Of a stretch of 64,000 bases of DNA, positions 55,820 through 63,373 are shown one piece after another. This stretch comes from Vibrio crassostreae 9ZC13 (GTDB taxonomy: Bacteria > Pseudomonadota > Gammaproteobacteria > Enterobacterales > Vibrionaceae). The first letter of the stretch is position 1. Every line of letters starts with the position of its first letter. The DNA lies in NCBI RefSeq assembly GCF_000272045.2, contig NZ_AJYZ02000041.1, positions 186,731-250,730 on the forward strand, given 5' to 3'. The notes beneath the pieces are model-generated. The model saw only the letters and a program-made list of their open reading frames with translations. It made no database searches and was not told where the DNA came from. The position numbers and the translations under genes were made by a program.

Positions 55820-55852
55820 ATATAAAAAGAGGGAGATCTCAAGCTCCCTCTT
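55820..55852 (-). terminator. Terminator of the acyl-CoA synthetase gene
   Basis: AAGAGGGAG (55827-55835) pairs with CTCCCTCTT (55844-55852). On the minus strand a T run (about 55824-55828) follows, so it ends the gene at 55908. Confidence 0.8.
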
Positions 55853-55907
55853 AGTGCTAGTTTCAGTTTAGTAGCACTCTTTATTCAGTGTTAGGTGGAA
55901 GTCATGG

Positions 55908-57596
55908 TTATTCTTCCCAAACCACCAATTTATCTTTCGGCCAGTTATGACCAACTTCATGGTATTTCTGCTCAAGGATATGTCGCTTGATTTTGAGAGT
56001 CGGGGTTAACACGCCATTCTCAATGCTCCATGGTTCCTTAATCATCAATACACCTTTGATCTTCTCATGTGAACCGAGCTGCTCGTTCATTTTCTCGATA
56101 ACGCGCTTTGTCGTTTTCTCATAGCGAGCTCTATCGAAATTAGGGAAGTCATGCGGTACCACAAGTAGGATTGGGCCTGGTAGGCCAAGCCCTATCAAAC
56201 ACATCATTTCTACGCGGCTGTACTCAAACAGTTTGTTTTCGATTGGTACAGGGGCAACAAACTTACCTTTAGCTGTTTTAAAGGTATCTTTCTTACGCCC
56301 ACGAATCGTTAGGTAACCTTCACTATCGATATCACCGATATCACCGGTATGAAGCCAACCATCCGAGTTAAAAGACTCTTGGGTTGCAATATCATTCTTG
56401 TAGTAACCAGAGAATAAGCCTTTGCCTCGAACTAGAATCTCTTCATCTTCAGCTATTTTGAGTTCGATCCCTGGACCTGCATTACCAACCGTACCAATTT
56501 TATCGGCTCTGAATGGGTAGTTGAGCGTGCTGTAGGCGAAAGACTCTGTCATGCCCCATGCCTCGGTAATGTGCAGGCCAACACTCTCATACCATGCGAG
56601 TAGAGCGGGTGATACAGGTGCAGAACCACAGCCGAGAACACGAGCTTGGTCTAACCCTAAACCATCAGCAAGCTTCTTCTTAATGATGTTGTTGATAAAC
56701 GGAATCTTCAATAAGAAGTTCAGTTTCTTCTGTGGCAATTTGTCTTGGATTCGCTGCTGGAACAGAGTCCATAAGCGAGGAACTGAAATAAACAGTGTAG
56801 GGCGATGCATTTTCACATCATCAATAAAGGTGTCTAAAGATTCTGGGAAAGCCGTAACCACGCCCCCCATTACTGAAGAACCAAAGATGTAAACGCGTTC
56901 TGTAATATGAGCAAGCGGTAGGTAAGAAAACAGGCGATCGCCAGGTTGGATCCCAATATGGTCAATCAACCTTTGAACAGACCAAGTAAACGCACCGTAC
57001 GTGAGCATTGCGCCTTTTGGTAACCCTGATGTACCCGATGTATAAACAAGTGACATAAGCTTATCGTCGTGATGCTGAGGGCGTTTGGTTGATCGTTCAT
57101 GTGTATCAATGAGCTGTTCGAAAGTGTGTTGGCACTTCGCTGCACTGTCGTATGGTAGTGAAATACTCACTAAGCTCGGATTGTCCTCAAGTACTTTTTG
57201 AGTGGCTTTAGGATCGTCAAGCTTACCCGCAATCACAATTTTACTTTCACTGTGTTCAATACAGTACTGAATGGTGTCTGCACCCGCTGTAGGAAAGATT
57301 GGGACGCTGACAAAATCTCCTAACATCATGGCAAGATCGCAGATGAACCATTCTGCACAGTTTTTCGATACGAGAGCGACTCGATCGCCAGGTTGGGCTC
57401 CGAGTCCTTCTAATGCTGACGCCAATTTCAGTGCTTTGTCTGCTACTTCTTTATAAGTAAATTCGACAAATTGGCGATTAATAATCTGTTTCAAATAGAC
57501 TTCATCTGGGCGTTCTTCTGCCCATTTTAAAATCATGTCATTGGGTGTAGGGAGAGCTGTTGCTTGTTCTTGGCTAAACTCGTTAGGCTGAATCAT
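55908..57596 (-). CDS. AMP-dependent acyl-CoA synthetase (long-chain fatty acid type)
   Basis: 562-residue ANL-superfamily enzyme that activates a fatty acid through an acyl-adenylate and transfers it to CoA. Motifs: the P-loop LVYTSGTSGLPKGAMLTYGA, the L-motif SYLPLAHITERVYIFG, the A-motif AWGMTESFAY and the hinge HTGDIGDIDSEGYLTIRGRKKD. Long-chain specificity is inferred from similarity to FadD-like and FAA-type enzymes. My recollection is that V. cholerae has such a gene directly next to its fusA2, so this is probably a resident housekeeping gene with tad genes inserted on either side. Confidence 0.92.
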   Translation of the reverse strand: MIQPNEFSQEQATALPTPNDMILKWAEERPDEVYLKQIINRQFVEFTYKEVADKALKLASALEGLGAQPGDRVALVSKNCAEWFICDLAMMLGDFVSVPIFPTAGADTIQYCIEHSESKIVIAGKLDDPKATQKVLEDNPSLVSISLPYDSAAKCQHTFEQLIDTHERSTKRPQHHDDKLMSLVYTSGTSGLPKGAMLTYGAFTWSVQRLIDHIGIQPGDRLFSYLPLAHITERVYIFGSSVMGGVVTAFPESLDTFIDDVKMHRPTLFISVPRLWTLFQQRIQDKLPQKKLNFLLKIPFINNIIKKKLADGLGLDQARVLGCGSAPVSPALLAWYESVGLHITEAWGMTESFAYSTLNYPFRADKIGTVGNAGPGIELKIAEDEEILVRGKGLFSGYYKNDIATQESFNSDGWLHTGDIGDIDSEGYLTIRGRKKDTFKTAKGKFVAPVPIENKLFEYSRVEMMCLIGLGLPGPILLVVPHDFPNFDRARYEKTTKRVIEKMNEQLGSHEKIKGVLMIKEPWSIENGVLTPTLKIKRHILEQKYHEVGHNWPKDKLVVWEE

Positions 57597-57689
57597 TGTC
57601 TAACTCCATGTTTTTCGCTAAGTTATTTTTGGTTATTTTTGTTAAAATCATGTTAAATGTACCATGATTTTTTCTTTTAGGGAGTAAAA

Positions 57690-58433
57690 TTAGCGTTTTC
57701 TGTTATCTGTGCAGGCACGTCTATAGCTTGCAGGGGTTACGCCCGTCCTTTTCTTAAAAATTCTTGAAAAATACGACACATCCTTGTAGCCACATTGATA
57801 AGAAATTACAGCTATTTTTGATTCGGTATCGGCTTCGATTAACTTCTTGGCTAACAGGATTCGTTTATCGCACACAAAGTCTCTAAAGCTTACTCCAAAG
57901 TGTAGATGAAACTTCTTAGAAAAGTAGGTTGCTGAGCAGTGACATTTTTCAGCTATGTCTGTTTCTCTTATTTCCTTGCTAATGTTATCCATAACAAAGT
58001 TAACAACTTCAGAAGTAAACTGTTTTGTCGGTTCTTGGTTATTGTTATTCATGTCTCGATCGAGGTCGAAATGTGCTTCAAAGATGTGTTGGGTTTTATG
58101 CTTTAGTTCTTCGAATGAACTGGTCAGATGATGACTGCTTGTTTCAATTGCGAAGAATACATTCTTATGATTTCGAACGTTATTAGGTATCTGACCTGTA
58201 CAAATAATAACAATTCGCTTGTTCAAGTTTTCACAAATAGATAGTGCCATTTTAAGTAGTTGAAGTTCATCCGTTTTATTCAATATAAAAAATACTAACC
58301 TTACATCTAAGTGGCTGATTATAGATATGTCCTGTTTATGGTTTTTTATGAGAAAGTAACGACTTATTTTATTGATGATGATTGAATTAAAGTCGCTATC
58401 TATATCTGACAGTAAAGGTGTAATTATATTCAT
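57690..58433 (-). CDS. AraC-family transcriptional regulator in the tad locus
   Basis: 247 residues from the ATG at 58433; an in-frame TTG at 58529 would add 32 residues. The C-terminal double helix-turn-helix is clear (about 150-240): ETDIAEKCHCSATYFSKKFH, then LHFGVSFRDFVCDKRIL, and ISYQCGYKDVSYFSRIFKKR. The N-terminal half is not a recognisable AraC sugar-binding cupin; it looks like an alpha/beta receiver-like region (SDIDSDFNSIIINKISRYFL) without the response-regulator Asp/Lys signature I could confirm. It is divergent from the pilin gene flp1, across a 193-bp intergenic region, so it likely controls the tad genes. Confidence 0.88.
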   Translation of the reverse strand: MNIITPLLSDIDSDFNSIIINKISRYFLIKNHKQDISIISHLDVRLVFFILNKTDELQLLKMALSICENLNKRIVIICTGQIPNNVRNHKNVFFAIETSSHHLTSSFEELKHKTQHIFEAHFDLDRDMNNNNQEPTKQFTSEVVNFVMDNISKEIRETDIAEKCHCSATYFSKKFHLHFGVSFRDFVCDKRILLAKKLIEADTESKIAVISYQCGYKDVSYFSRIFKKRTGVTPASYRRACTDNRKR

Positions 58434-58584
58434 AGTTATTAAACCGGTATCATACTTAAATAAGCAGTAAGAGAAGTATTGATGAATGTGTTTATTTAAA
58501 TAGATTAGAAGTGCGACAAAAAAGTGCAAGTAAATGGCAAGAAAATCCTAACCTAATATATGGTTCGGCTCTAGATTTAGTTTA

Positions 58585-58601
58585 CAGGTAAATAAAACCT
58601 G
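58585..58601. promoter_or_regulatory. Short inverted repeat in the araC/flp intergenic region
   Basis: CAGGT (58585-58589), seven bases, ACCTG (58597-58601), 26 bases before the flp1 start. It overlaps where a promoter would be, so it may be a regulator or hairpin site. Weak evidence. Confidence 0.35.
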
Positions 58602-58626
58602 ATACGTAAATCAAGGAGAGATTCTT

Positions 58627-58815
58627 ATGAGTAACTTATTGAAAAACATTAAAGAATTCATGAATGATGAAGAAGGTCTGACGGTCATAGAATATGTGAT
58701 CGGTGCTGCTATGCTCGTTTTAGGATTGACAACTATATTTAGTGGAATAGGTAGTGCGTTATCAACGAAACTAAGCGCGATTGTTGGTGCGATTAGTACG
58801 ACGACAGCACCATAG
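58627..58815 (+). CDS. flp1: Flp-type pilin (major pilin candidate)
   Basis: 62 residues with AAGGAGAG before the ATG. After a charged leader, EEGLTVIEYVIGAAML gives the Flp cleavage site Gly17/Leu18 with Glu and Tyr at mature positions 5 and 6, then a hydrophobic helix. The tail is Ser/Thr/Ala-rich. The mature product is the short subunit that assembles into the bundle-forming, adhesive Flp pilus. It is followed after 5 bases by a second pilin gene. Confidence 0.93.
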   Translation: MSNLLKNIKEFMNDEEGLTVIEYVIGAAMLVLGLTTIFSGIGSALSTKLSAIVGAISTTTAP

Positions 58816-58820
58816 AAACT

Positions 58821-58973
58821 ATGAATATTAAGAGAATAAAAAAGCAGAAAGGACTAACCATTGTCGAATACATTATCGGTGCGGCTTTGCTTGTTTTTCT
58901 CGCTTGGGCAATATTCTCTGGTATAGCTGTATCCTTGTTCAGTAAATTTCAATTAATTGTGTCAGGTATATGA
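58821..58973 (+). CDS. flp2: Second, shorter Flp-type pilin
   Basis: 50 residues, ATG at 58821 and TGA at 58971-58973. After a Lys-rich leader it reads QKGLTIVEYIIGAALL: Gly11/Leu12 cleavage and Glu-Tyr at mature positions 5-6, then one hydrophobic helix and a short tail SKFQLIVSGI. It parallels flp1 at the N-terminus but lacks the Ser/Thr/Ala-rich end. The start of the peptidase gene comes 4 bases after its stop. Role: alternative or minor pilin, by inference. It is shorter than common gene-size cut-offs and is easily missed. Confidence 0.85.
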   Translation: MNIKRIKKQKGLTIVEYIIGAALLVFLAWAIFSGIAVSLFSKFQLIVSGI

Positions 58974-58977
58974 ATGA

Positions 58978-59508
58978 ATGATAAGTGAATCTCTAGTTTT
59001 TTGGGTGCTATTGGTTGTGGTATCAGTATTTGATGTGAAAGAAAATCGAATACCGAATAAGGTTCTGATTTTATTTGTATTGTTGTACTTTATTATTGCG
59101 ATTAATAGTGGATTAACTTGGGGTTCACTTGGCACTTCTTTGGTTGGGGCGGCTGTTTTTTTCTCTTCGGGACTTATCTTATATTTCTTGAGAGCAATGT
59201 CTGCTGGCGATGTGAAATTTTTGGGTGTGATAGGGCTATATGTTGGATGGGGTAACCTACTCGATATTACTTATTATATTATCATTTCCGCGGGAATAAT
59301 TGCTGTGTTTTACTTACTTTATAACCGTGCGAACAGCGAGTCTCTAACGGTAAAAGGTTATTTTGAAGAGAAACTAATGTTAGTTAGTGGAATGTCAACC
59401 AGCACAAAAACTGTGTCAACGGTTCATTCTAGGTATTCAAATAAGGTGACGATGCCTTTCGCACCTTCAGTTGTTATAGGCTTAGCGATGTATAGCTATT
59501 TTACGTAA
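58978..59508 (+). CDS. cpaA: Prepilin peptidase of the tad locus (TadV/CpaA, family A24)
   Basis: 176-residue membrane aspartic protease that trims Flp and TadE/F precursors. The two catalytic Asp are Asp19 in DVKENRIPN and Asp78 in SAGDVKFLG (GD-type motif). Five or six hydrophobic segments are present. It lacks the N-terminal methylase domain of the larger PilD enzymes, as expected for TadV. It directly follows the pilin pair. Confidence 0.92.
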   Translation: MISESLVFWVLLVVVSVFDVKENRIPNKVLILFVLLYFIIAINSGLTWGSLGTSLVGAAVFFSSGLILYFLRAMSAGDVKFLGVIGLYVGWGNLLDITYYIIISAGIIAVFYLLYNRANSESLTVKGYFEEKLMLVSGMSTSTKTVSTVHSRYSNKVTMPFAPSVVIGLAMYSYFT

Positions 59509-59542
59509 TTTAAATTGAAATTCGATGTGTTGGAGAGAACAT

Positions 59543-60892
59543 ATGGATATTAGAGGGATACCGTCCCCGAGTAATTTAAAGCCTCAAATATCAGCTCCTT
59601 TGGTTCCGACTTCCATTGAATCGATTGGTATACCTGAAGTTGTGATTGAAAACTTATTACTTAAACACTTATCCGCTTACCCTAAGTCTGATGTGTTGGA
59701 GCTTTCTAACCATTTGTGTGTGGTTACACATATTGTTGAGAATGGACTTGCGGTACTTAGAAAGAAATCATTCATTGAAGTCTTTCAACCAACTTCAGCT
59801 TTATCTTTAGACTCCTCTTCACACAGTCATGTTCGCTACTCCTTATCAGAAAAGGGCATAGAAGAAGCAGATCTCGCTTTTACTCGAGATGCTTATTTAG
59901 GCCCGGTTCCCGTTTCACTTGCTCAATACAGTGACATTGTAAAACAACAAGACTTGCGAGCGGAATTGGTGACCAGACCACATGTTGAAGCGGCTCTTAG
60001 TGATGTTTACGGCGTAGACAAAATGATCTCCGTGCTAGGCCCGGCAATTAACTCGGGACGAGCTCTGCTTTTGTATGGGCATGCCGGTACAGGTAAAACA
60101 TTTGTTGCGACACGCATAGTTAATGCATTACACACTTCAGTTTTTATCCCTTATGCAGTCTATGCCTTCGGTAACATTATTAAGGTTTTCTCTACGCAAC
60201 ACCATAAACCGCTTGATCGCAACGGCAGTGAAACATTGGTTTCTCTTAAGGATCAGTACGACAAGCGTTGGCTCAATTGTGAGAGACCGAATATTCAGGT
60301 GGGCGGAGAGCTAACCATGGATATGCTTGAAGTTAATCATTCAGAGAACAGCCGAGTGTGGTTGGCACCGTTACAAATGATGGCGAATAACGGAATTCTG
60401 GTGATTGATGACCTCGGGCGTCAGCCAATGCCAGTCGATAACCTGCTCAATCGATGGATTGTTCCAATGGAATATTACTTCGATCATCTTTCGTTGCCGA
60501 ATGGTCAGCAAGTGACAATGCCATTTGTGTTGACCCTCGCTTTCTCTACTAACTTAAATCCGGAGAAGATCAGTGATCCGGCATTTTTGCGTCGCTTGGG
60601 TTATAAAATCGAATTCAAGCCTCTTAATCTGCGTGACTATGAATCCTTGTGGATGAATGTTGTGGCAGAGAAAGAGCTAGAACTTCAAAGCGGTTTCTTT
60701 GAGCGCTTATCTCAAATGCACACGCTTTACAAAGTGCCTCTTTTCCCTTGCTTACCTAAAGATCTCGCTGGTATTAGCAAAGATATCCTTTCATTTGAGC
60801 AGCTCCCGCCCGTTATTACTTTCGATATTCTTTCCATGGCATGGGAAGTCTACTTTACCTCTGATGGACACGAGGAAGAAAATAATGAATAA
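59543..60892 (+). CDS. AAA+ ATPase with winged-helix-like N-terminus, tad-associated
   Basis: 449 residues from the ATG at 59543 (GGAGAGA upstream; an ATG at 59525 is an alternative). Residues about 30-115 look like a winged helix (AYPKSDVLELSNHLCVVTHI, then VENGLAVLRKKSFIEV). The AAA core has Walker A GHAGTGKT at 179-186 and Walker B ILVIDD at 285-290, with a sensor-like STNLNPEKISDPAFLRRL. It is not the tadA or tadZ ATPase, which have other signatures. Databases have labelled relatives as predicted chaperone-like ATPases associated with Flp pilus assembly. It overlaps cpaB by 8 bases, so it belongs to the operon. Exact job unknown. Confidence 0.85.
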   Translation: MDIRGIPSPSNLKPQISAPLVPTSIESIGIPEVVIENLLLKHLSAYPKSDVLELSNHLCVVTHIVENGLAVLRKKSFIEVFQPTSALSLDSSSHSHVRYSLSEKGIEEADLAFTRDAYLGPVPVSLAQYSDIVKQQDLRAELVTRPHVEAALSDVYGVDKMISVLGPAINSGRALLLYGHAGTGKTFVATRIVNALHTSVFIPYAVYAFGNIIKVFSTQHHKPLDRNGSETLVSLKDQYDKRWLNCERPNIQVGGELTMDMLEVNHSENSRVWLAPLQMMANNGILVIDDLGRQPMPVDNLLNRWIVPMEYYFDHLSLPNGQQVTMPFVLTLAFSTNLNPEKISDPAFLRRLGYKIEFKPLNLRDYESLWMNVVAEKELELQSGFFERLSQMHTLYKVPLFPCLPKDLAGISKDILSFEQLPPVITFDILSMAWEVYFTSDGHEEENNE

Positions 60893-61634
60893 GAGTCAGG
60901 TATTCCTATTGTTTTTACTGTCCGTAGTATTCGGCTTAGCGGCTGTATTTTTTGCTAAGCAATGGATGGACAACCAAGTTCAACCGACGATAGAAGTCGA
61001 AGAAGTTGAACGTCACCCGGTTGTAGTGGCCTCTCAAGAAATTGAAGCTGGAACCATAATTGAAGAGCAGTATTTAACGACGAAGTTGATGGAAGTTGAT
61101 TGGATCAATGAAAACAACTATTCGGATAAATCTGAGCTGATTGGTCAGGTTGTCGCTAATACCATTTATGCCGGAGAGGTGCTTCACAAGCTGCGTTTCA
61201 CCGTTCCTGGTGAAGGCTCCACACTTGCGGCTTTGATTCCTGAAAATAAACGAGCGGTAACAATTCGAGTCGATGACGTTATAGGTGTAGCTGGGTTTCT
61301 ATTACCCGGGAACAAGGTCGATATTCTCAATACCGTTTCCTACGGTAAAAACTCTGCGGCCACTCGAACTGTGTTGAAAGACATTAAAGTGCTCGCGGTA
61401 GACCAGACCGCCAGAACCAAAGAAAACAGCCCCATTATTGTTCGTGCGGTAACACTTGAGGTGACCCCCAAAGATGCAGAAAAGCTTCTGACGGCTAAGA
61501 GCAAAGGCAGTATTCAGCTTACCTTAAGAAATCCTCATGAAGTTGAGAAGAAAGTCGTTCGTCGATACGTGCCTAGACCAAGCGTGACCATTATCAAGGG
61601 TACGGAAACATCCAGTGTGCGCGTCAAGGATTGA
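60885..61634 (+). CDS. cpaB: Flp pilus assembly protein CpaB/RcpC
   Basis: 249 residues from the ATG at 60885 inside the end of the ATPase gene. A signal/membrane segment (SQVFLLFLLSVVFGLAAVFF) precedes a SAF-type domain (about 44-110, VVVASQEIEAGTIIEEQYL). LIPENKRAVTIRVDDVIGVA and LLPGNKVDILNTV are hallmarks of CpaB/RcpC. In other tad systems it acts in the periplasm next to the secretin. Its gene is followed after 8 bases by the secretin. Confidence 0.93.
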   Translation: MNKSQVFLLFLLSVVFGLAAVFFAKQWMDNQVQPTIEVEEVERHPVVVASQEIEAGTIIEEQYLTTKLMEVDWINENNYSDKSELIGQVVANTIYAGEVLHKLRFTVPGEGSTLAALIPENKRAVTIRVDDVIGVAGFLLPGNKVDILNTVSYGKNSAATRTVLKDIKVLAVDQTARTKENSPIIVRAVTLEVTPKDAEKLLTAKSKGSIQLTLRNPHEVEKKVVRRYVPRPSVTIIKGTETSSVRVKD

Positions 61635-61642
61635 GGTGAGAT

Positions 61643-63100
61643 ATGAGAATAATATTAGCGTGTGTTTTGAGCCTGCTTTGTTTTTCGAACGTAAGTTTTG
61701 CTGCATTGCAAACCGGAAAAACAGTCACGGTTCCGCATCATAAATCGACGCATGTCGTGTTATCAGGTAAAGCGAGCAAGGTTTCACTTGGCGACCCTGA
61801 TGTTTTGGACATCGTGATTTTGAAATCTAACGAAGTGTTTTTGATTGGTAACAAGTTAGGTGCAACCAACTTGATGGCTTGGGATTCTCGAGGCCAGTTG
61901 ATTGAGTCTATTAATATCGAGGTGACTCATGATCTTAATAGCCTGAAATCCAAGCTGTATGAGTTTCTTCCTGACGAGACTATCGAGGTACATAGCGCTC
62001 AGAATCGCTTGCTGTTGAGTGGGCAAATCAGTAATCAACAGAAGATGAATGTCGCTATGAGAATTGCTGAAACCTACGCCGCAGGGCAGGCTGCAGATGA
62101 TTCTAAAGAGAGTGGTAGTGAGCAAGCTGCTGCAACTGGTGTTATCAACTTAATGTCTATCGGTGGCGCCCAACAGGTGATGTTAGAGGTAACTGTCGCC
62201 GAGGTTCAGCGGAGTTTAGTGAGAAAGTTCGATGCTAATTTCCACTTCTTCCAAACCAGTGGTTCCAACTTTTCGTGGGGAGCTTCATCTGTTCCTGCTG
62301 GTGTACTGGGTGCAACACCAATCTTCGATATTCCTACCTCAACTGATTACGGGATTCTAGGGTCTTTCATCGATAGTAATACCTTATTTACCTTTGCATT
62401 GGATGTCGCCAAGCAAAATGGTGTCGCGAAGGTATTAGCAGAGCCGAATTTAACTGCATTGAGTGGCTCTAAGGCCGAGTTTCTCGCGGGTGGTGAATTT
62501 CCAATTCCAGTTCCGGATGATGATGGGATTACCATTGAATACAAAGAATACGGGGTAGGGCTGAAATTTATACCGACCGTACTCAGTGATAAAAAGATCA
62601 ACCTGAACTTAGCGGTTGATGTAAGTGAAATTGCGAACAGCAGTTCATTGACTATCGACCCCGGCTCGACCAACGCGACTTACTTTATTCCACCAATTAC
62701 ACGTCGAAGCGCCTCTTCTACGCTTGAGCTTGCAGATGGACAAACCATCGGTATTGCAGGGCTACTGAGCGAGAACGTGCGTGATATCAGCAACAAAATG
62801 CCGGGTATTGGTGATGTGCCGATCCTAGGCCAGCTTTTCAATAGTCAAGAATACGTATCGGGAGAAACAGAGCTTGTCATTCTTGTTACTCCTCGACTCG
62901 CTAAACCAGTGGACAGAAGTCAAGTCACACTACCAACTGATGCCTTTGTTGACCCTAATGACCTGGAATATTACTTGTTAGGTAAAAGCGCTTACATTGC
63001 TGAGCCTTCTGACTCTGAAGACAAGAATAATTCAAGTTCCGCTAAAGACATCGCGCCAACTGATGGTGGTAGCGAAGGTTCATTTGGTCATGATTTATAA
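61643..63100 (+). CDS. rcpA: Tad secretin RcpA/CpaC
   Basis: 485-residue outer-membrane secretin that forms the pilus exit channel. There is a signal peptide (MRIILACVLSLLCFSNVSFA), then an N-terminal domain with the family stretch SKVSLGDPDVLDIVILKSNE and a BON-like region (EVHSAQNRLLLSGQIS). The secretin core starts near 180 (VMLEVTVAEVQRSLVRKF), with VLAEPNLTALSGSKAEFLAG and PILGQLFNSQEYVSGETELV. The C-terminal tail is acidic and Ser-rich. Confidence 0.95.
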   Translation: MRIILACVLSLLCFSNVSFAALQTGKTVTVPHHKSTHVVLSGKASKVSLGDPDVLDIVILKSNEVFLIGNKLGATNLMAWDSRGQLIESINIEVTHDLNSLKSKLYEFLPDETIEVHSAQNRLLLSGQISNQQKMNVAMRIAETYAAGQAADDSKESGSEQAAATGVINLMSIGGAQQVMLEVTVAEVQRSLVRKFDANFHFFQTSGSNFSWGASSVPAGVLGATPIFDIPTSTDYGILGSFIDSNTLFTFALDVAKQNGVAKVLAEPNLTALSGSKAEFLAGGEFPIPVPDDDGITIEYKEYGVGLKFIPTVLSDKKINLNLAVDVSEIANSSSLTIDPGSTNATYFIPPITRRSASSTLELADGQTIGIAGLLSENVRDISNKMPGIGDVPILGQLFNSQEYVSGETELVILVTPRLAKPVDRSQVTLPTDAFVDPNDLEYYLLGKSAYIAEPSDSEDKNNSSSAKDIAPTDGGSEGSFGHDL

Positions 63101-63110
63101 GGAGATAGAT

Positions 63111-63359
63111 ATGATTAGAACAATGATGGTCTTTCTCGCACTGGTATTAGTCGGTTGTGCGAATGACGCGCCTTTGGGGCAGTCGGTTGCTAAGCTGAAA
63201 ATGGAGCAAACGTACAACCCGAATGCAACTCAAGAGAACTTGCAGGTTTTACCTGATGGTACCGGGGAGCGCATGCAGGCTGGTTACGACAGTTACGTGG
63301 GTAAAGGCGATGAAGATCTTTCAGAGAGCAATAGTCAGGTCTTACAGAGCTTTAATTAG
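63111..63359 (+). CDS. Small lipoprotein of the tad locus
   Basis: 82 residues from the ATG at 63111 with AGGAGATAG upstream. The lipobox LVLVGC puts a lipidated Cys at residue 16. The mature part is polar and acidic (YNPNATQENLQVLPDGTGER). Other tad loci have lipoproteins (RcpB-type or pilotin-like) next to the secretin, and this position suggests that role, but sequence similarity to RcpB is not evident. It follows the secretin gene after 10 bases and precedes a second tadG after 14. Confidence 0.8.
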   Translation: MIRTMMVFLALVLVGCANDAPLGQSVAKLKMEQTYNPNATQENLQVLPDGTGERMQAGYDSYVGKGDEDLSESNSQVLQSFN

Positions 63360-63373
63360 TTTGGAGGTACTTT

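Noticed and set aside
55740..55820. Three degenerate GGTCA..AGAAA-type repeats after tadG
   Set aside because: Copies differ too much and the similarity is within chance for A/G-rich intergenic DNA.
57640..57680. AAAATCATG/CATGATTTT hairpin as the terminator of the AraC gene
   Set aside because: On the minus strand no T tract follows the stem and the loop is long; it may be part of the acyl-CoA synthetase promoter region instead.
62997..63359. 120-residue frame overlapping the secretin end
   Set aside because: Only its C-terminal 82 residues (from 63111) are real; that ATG has a ribosome-binding site and starts a lipoprotein signal.
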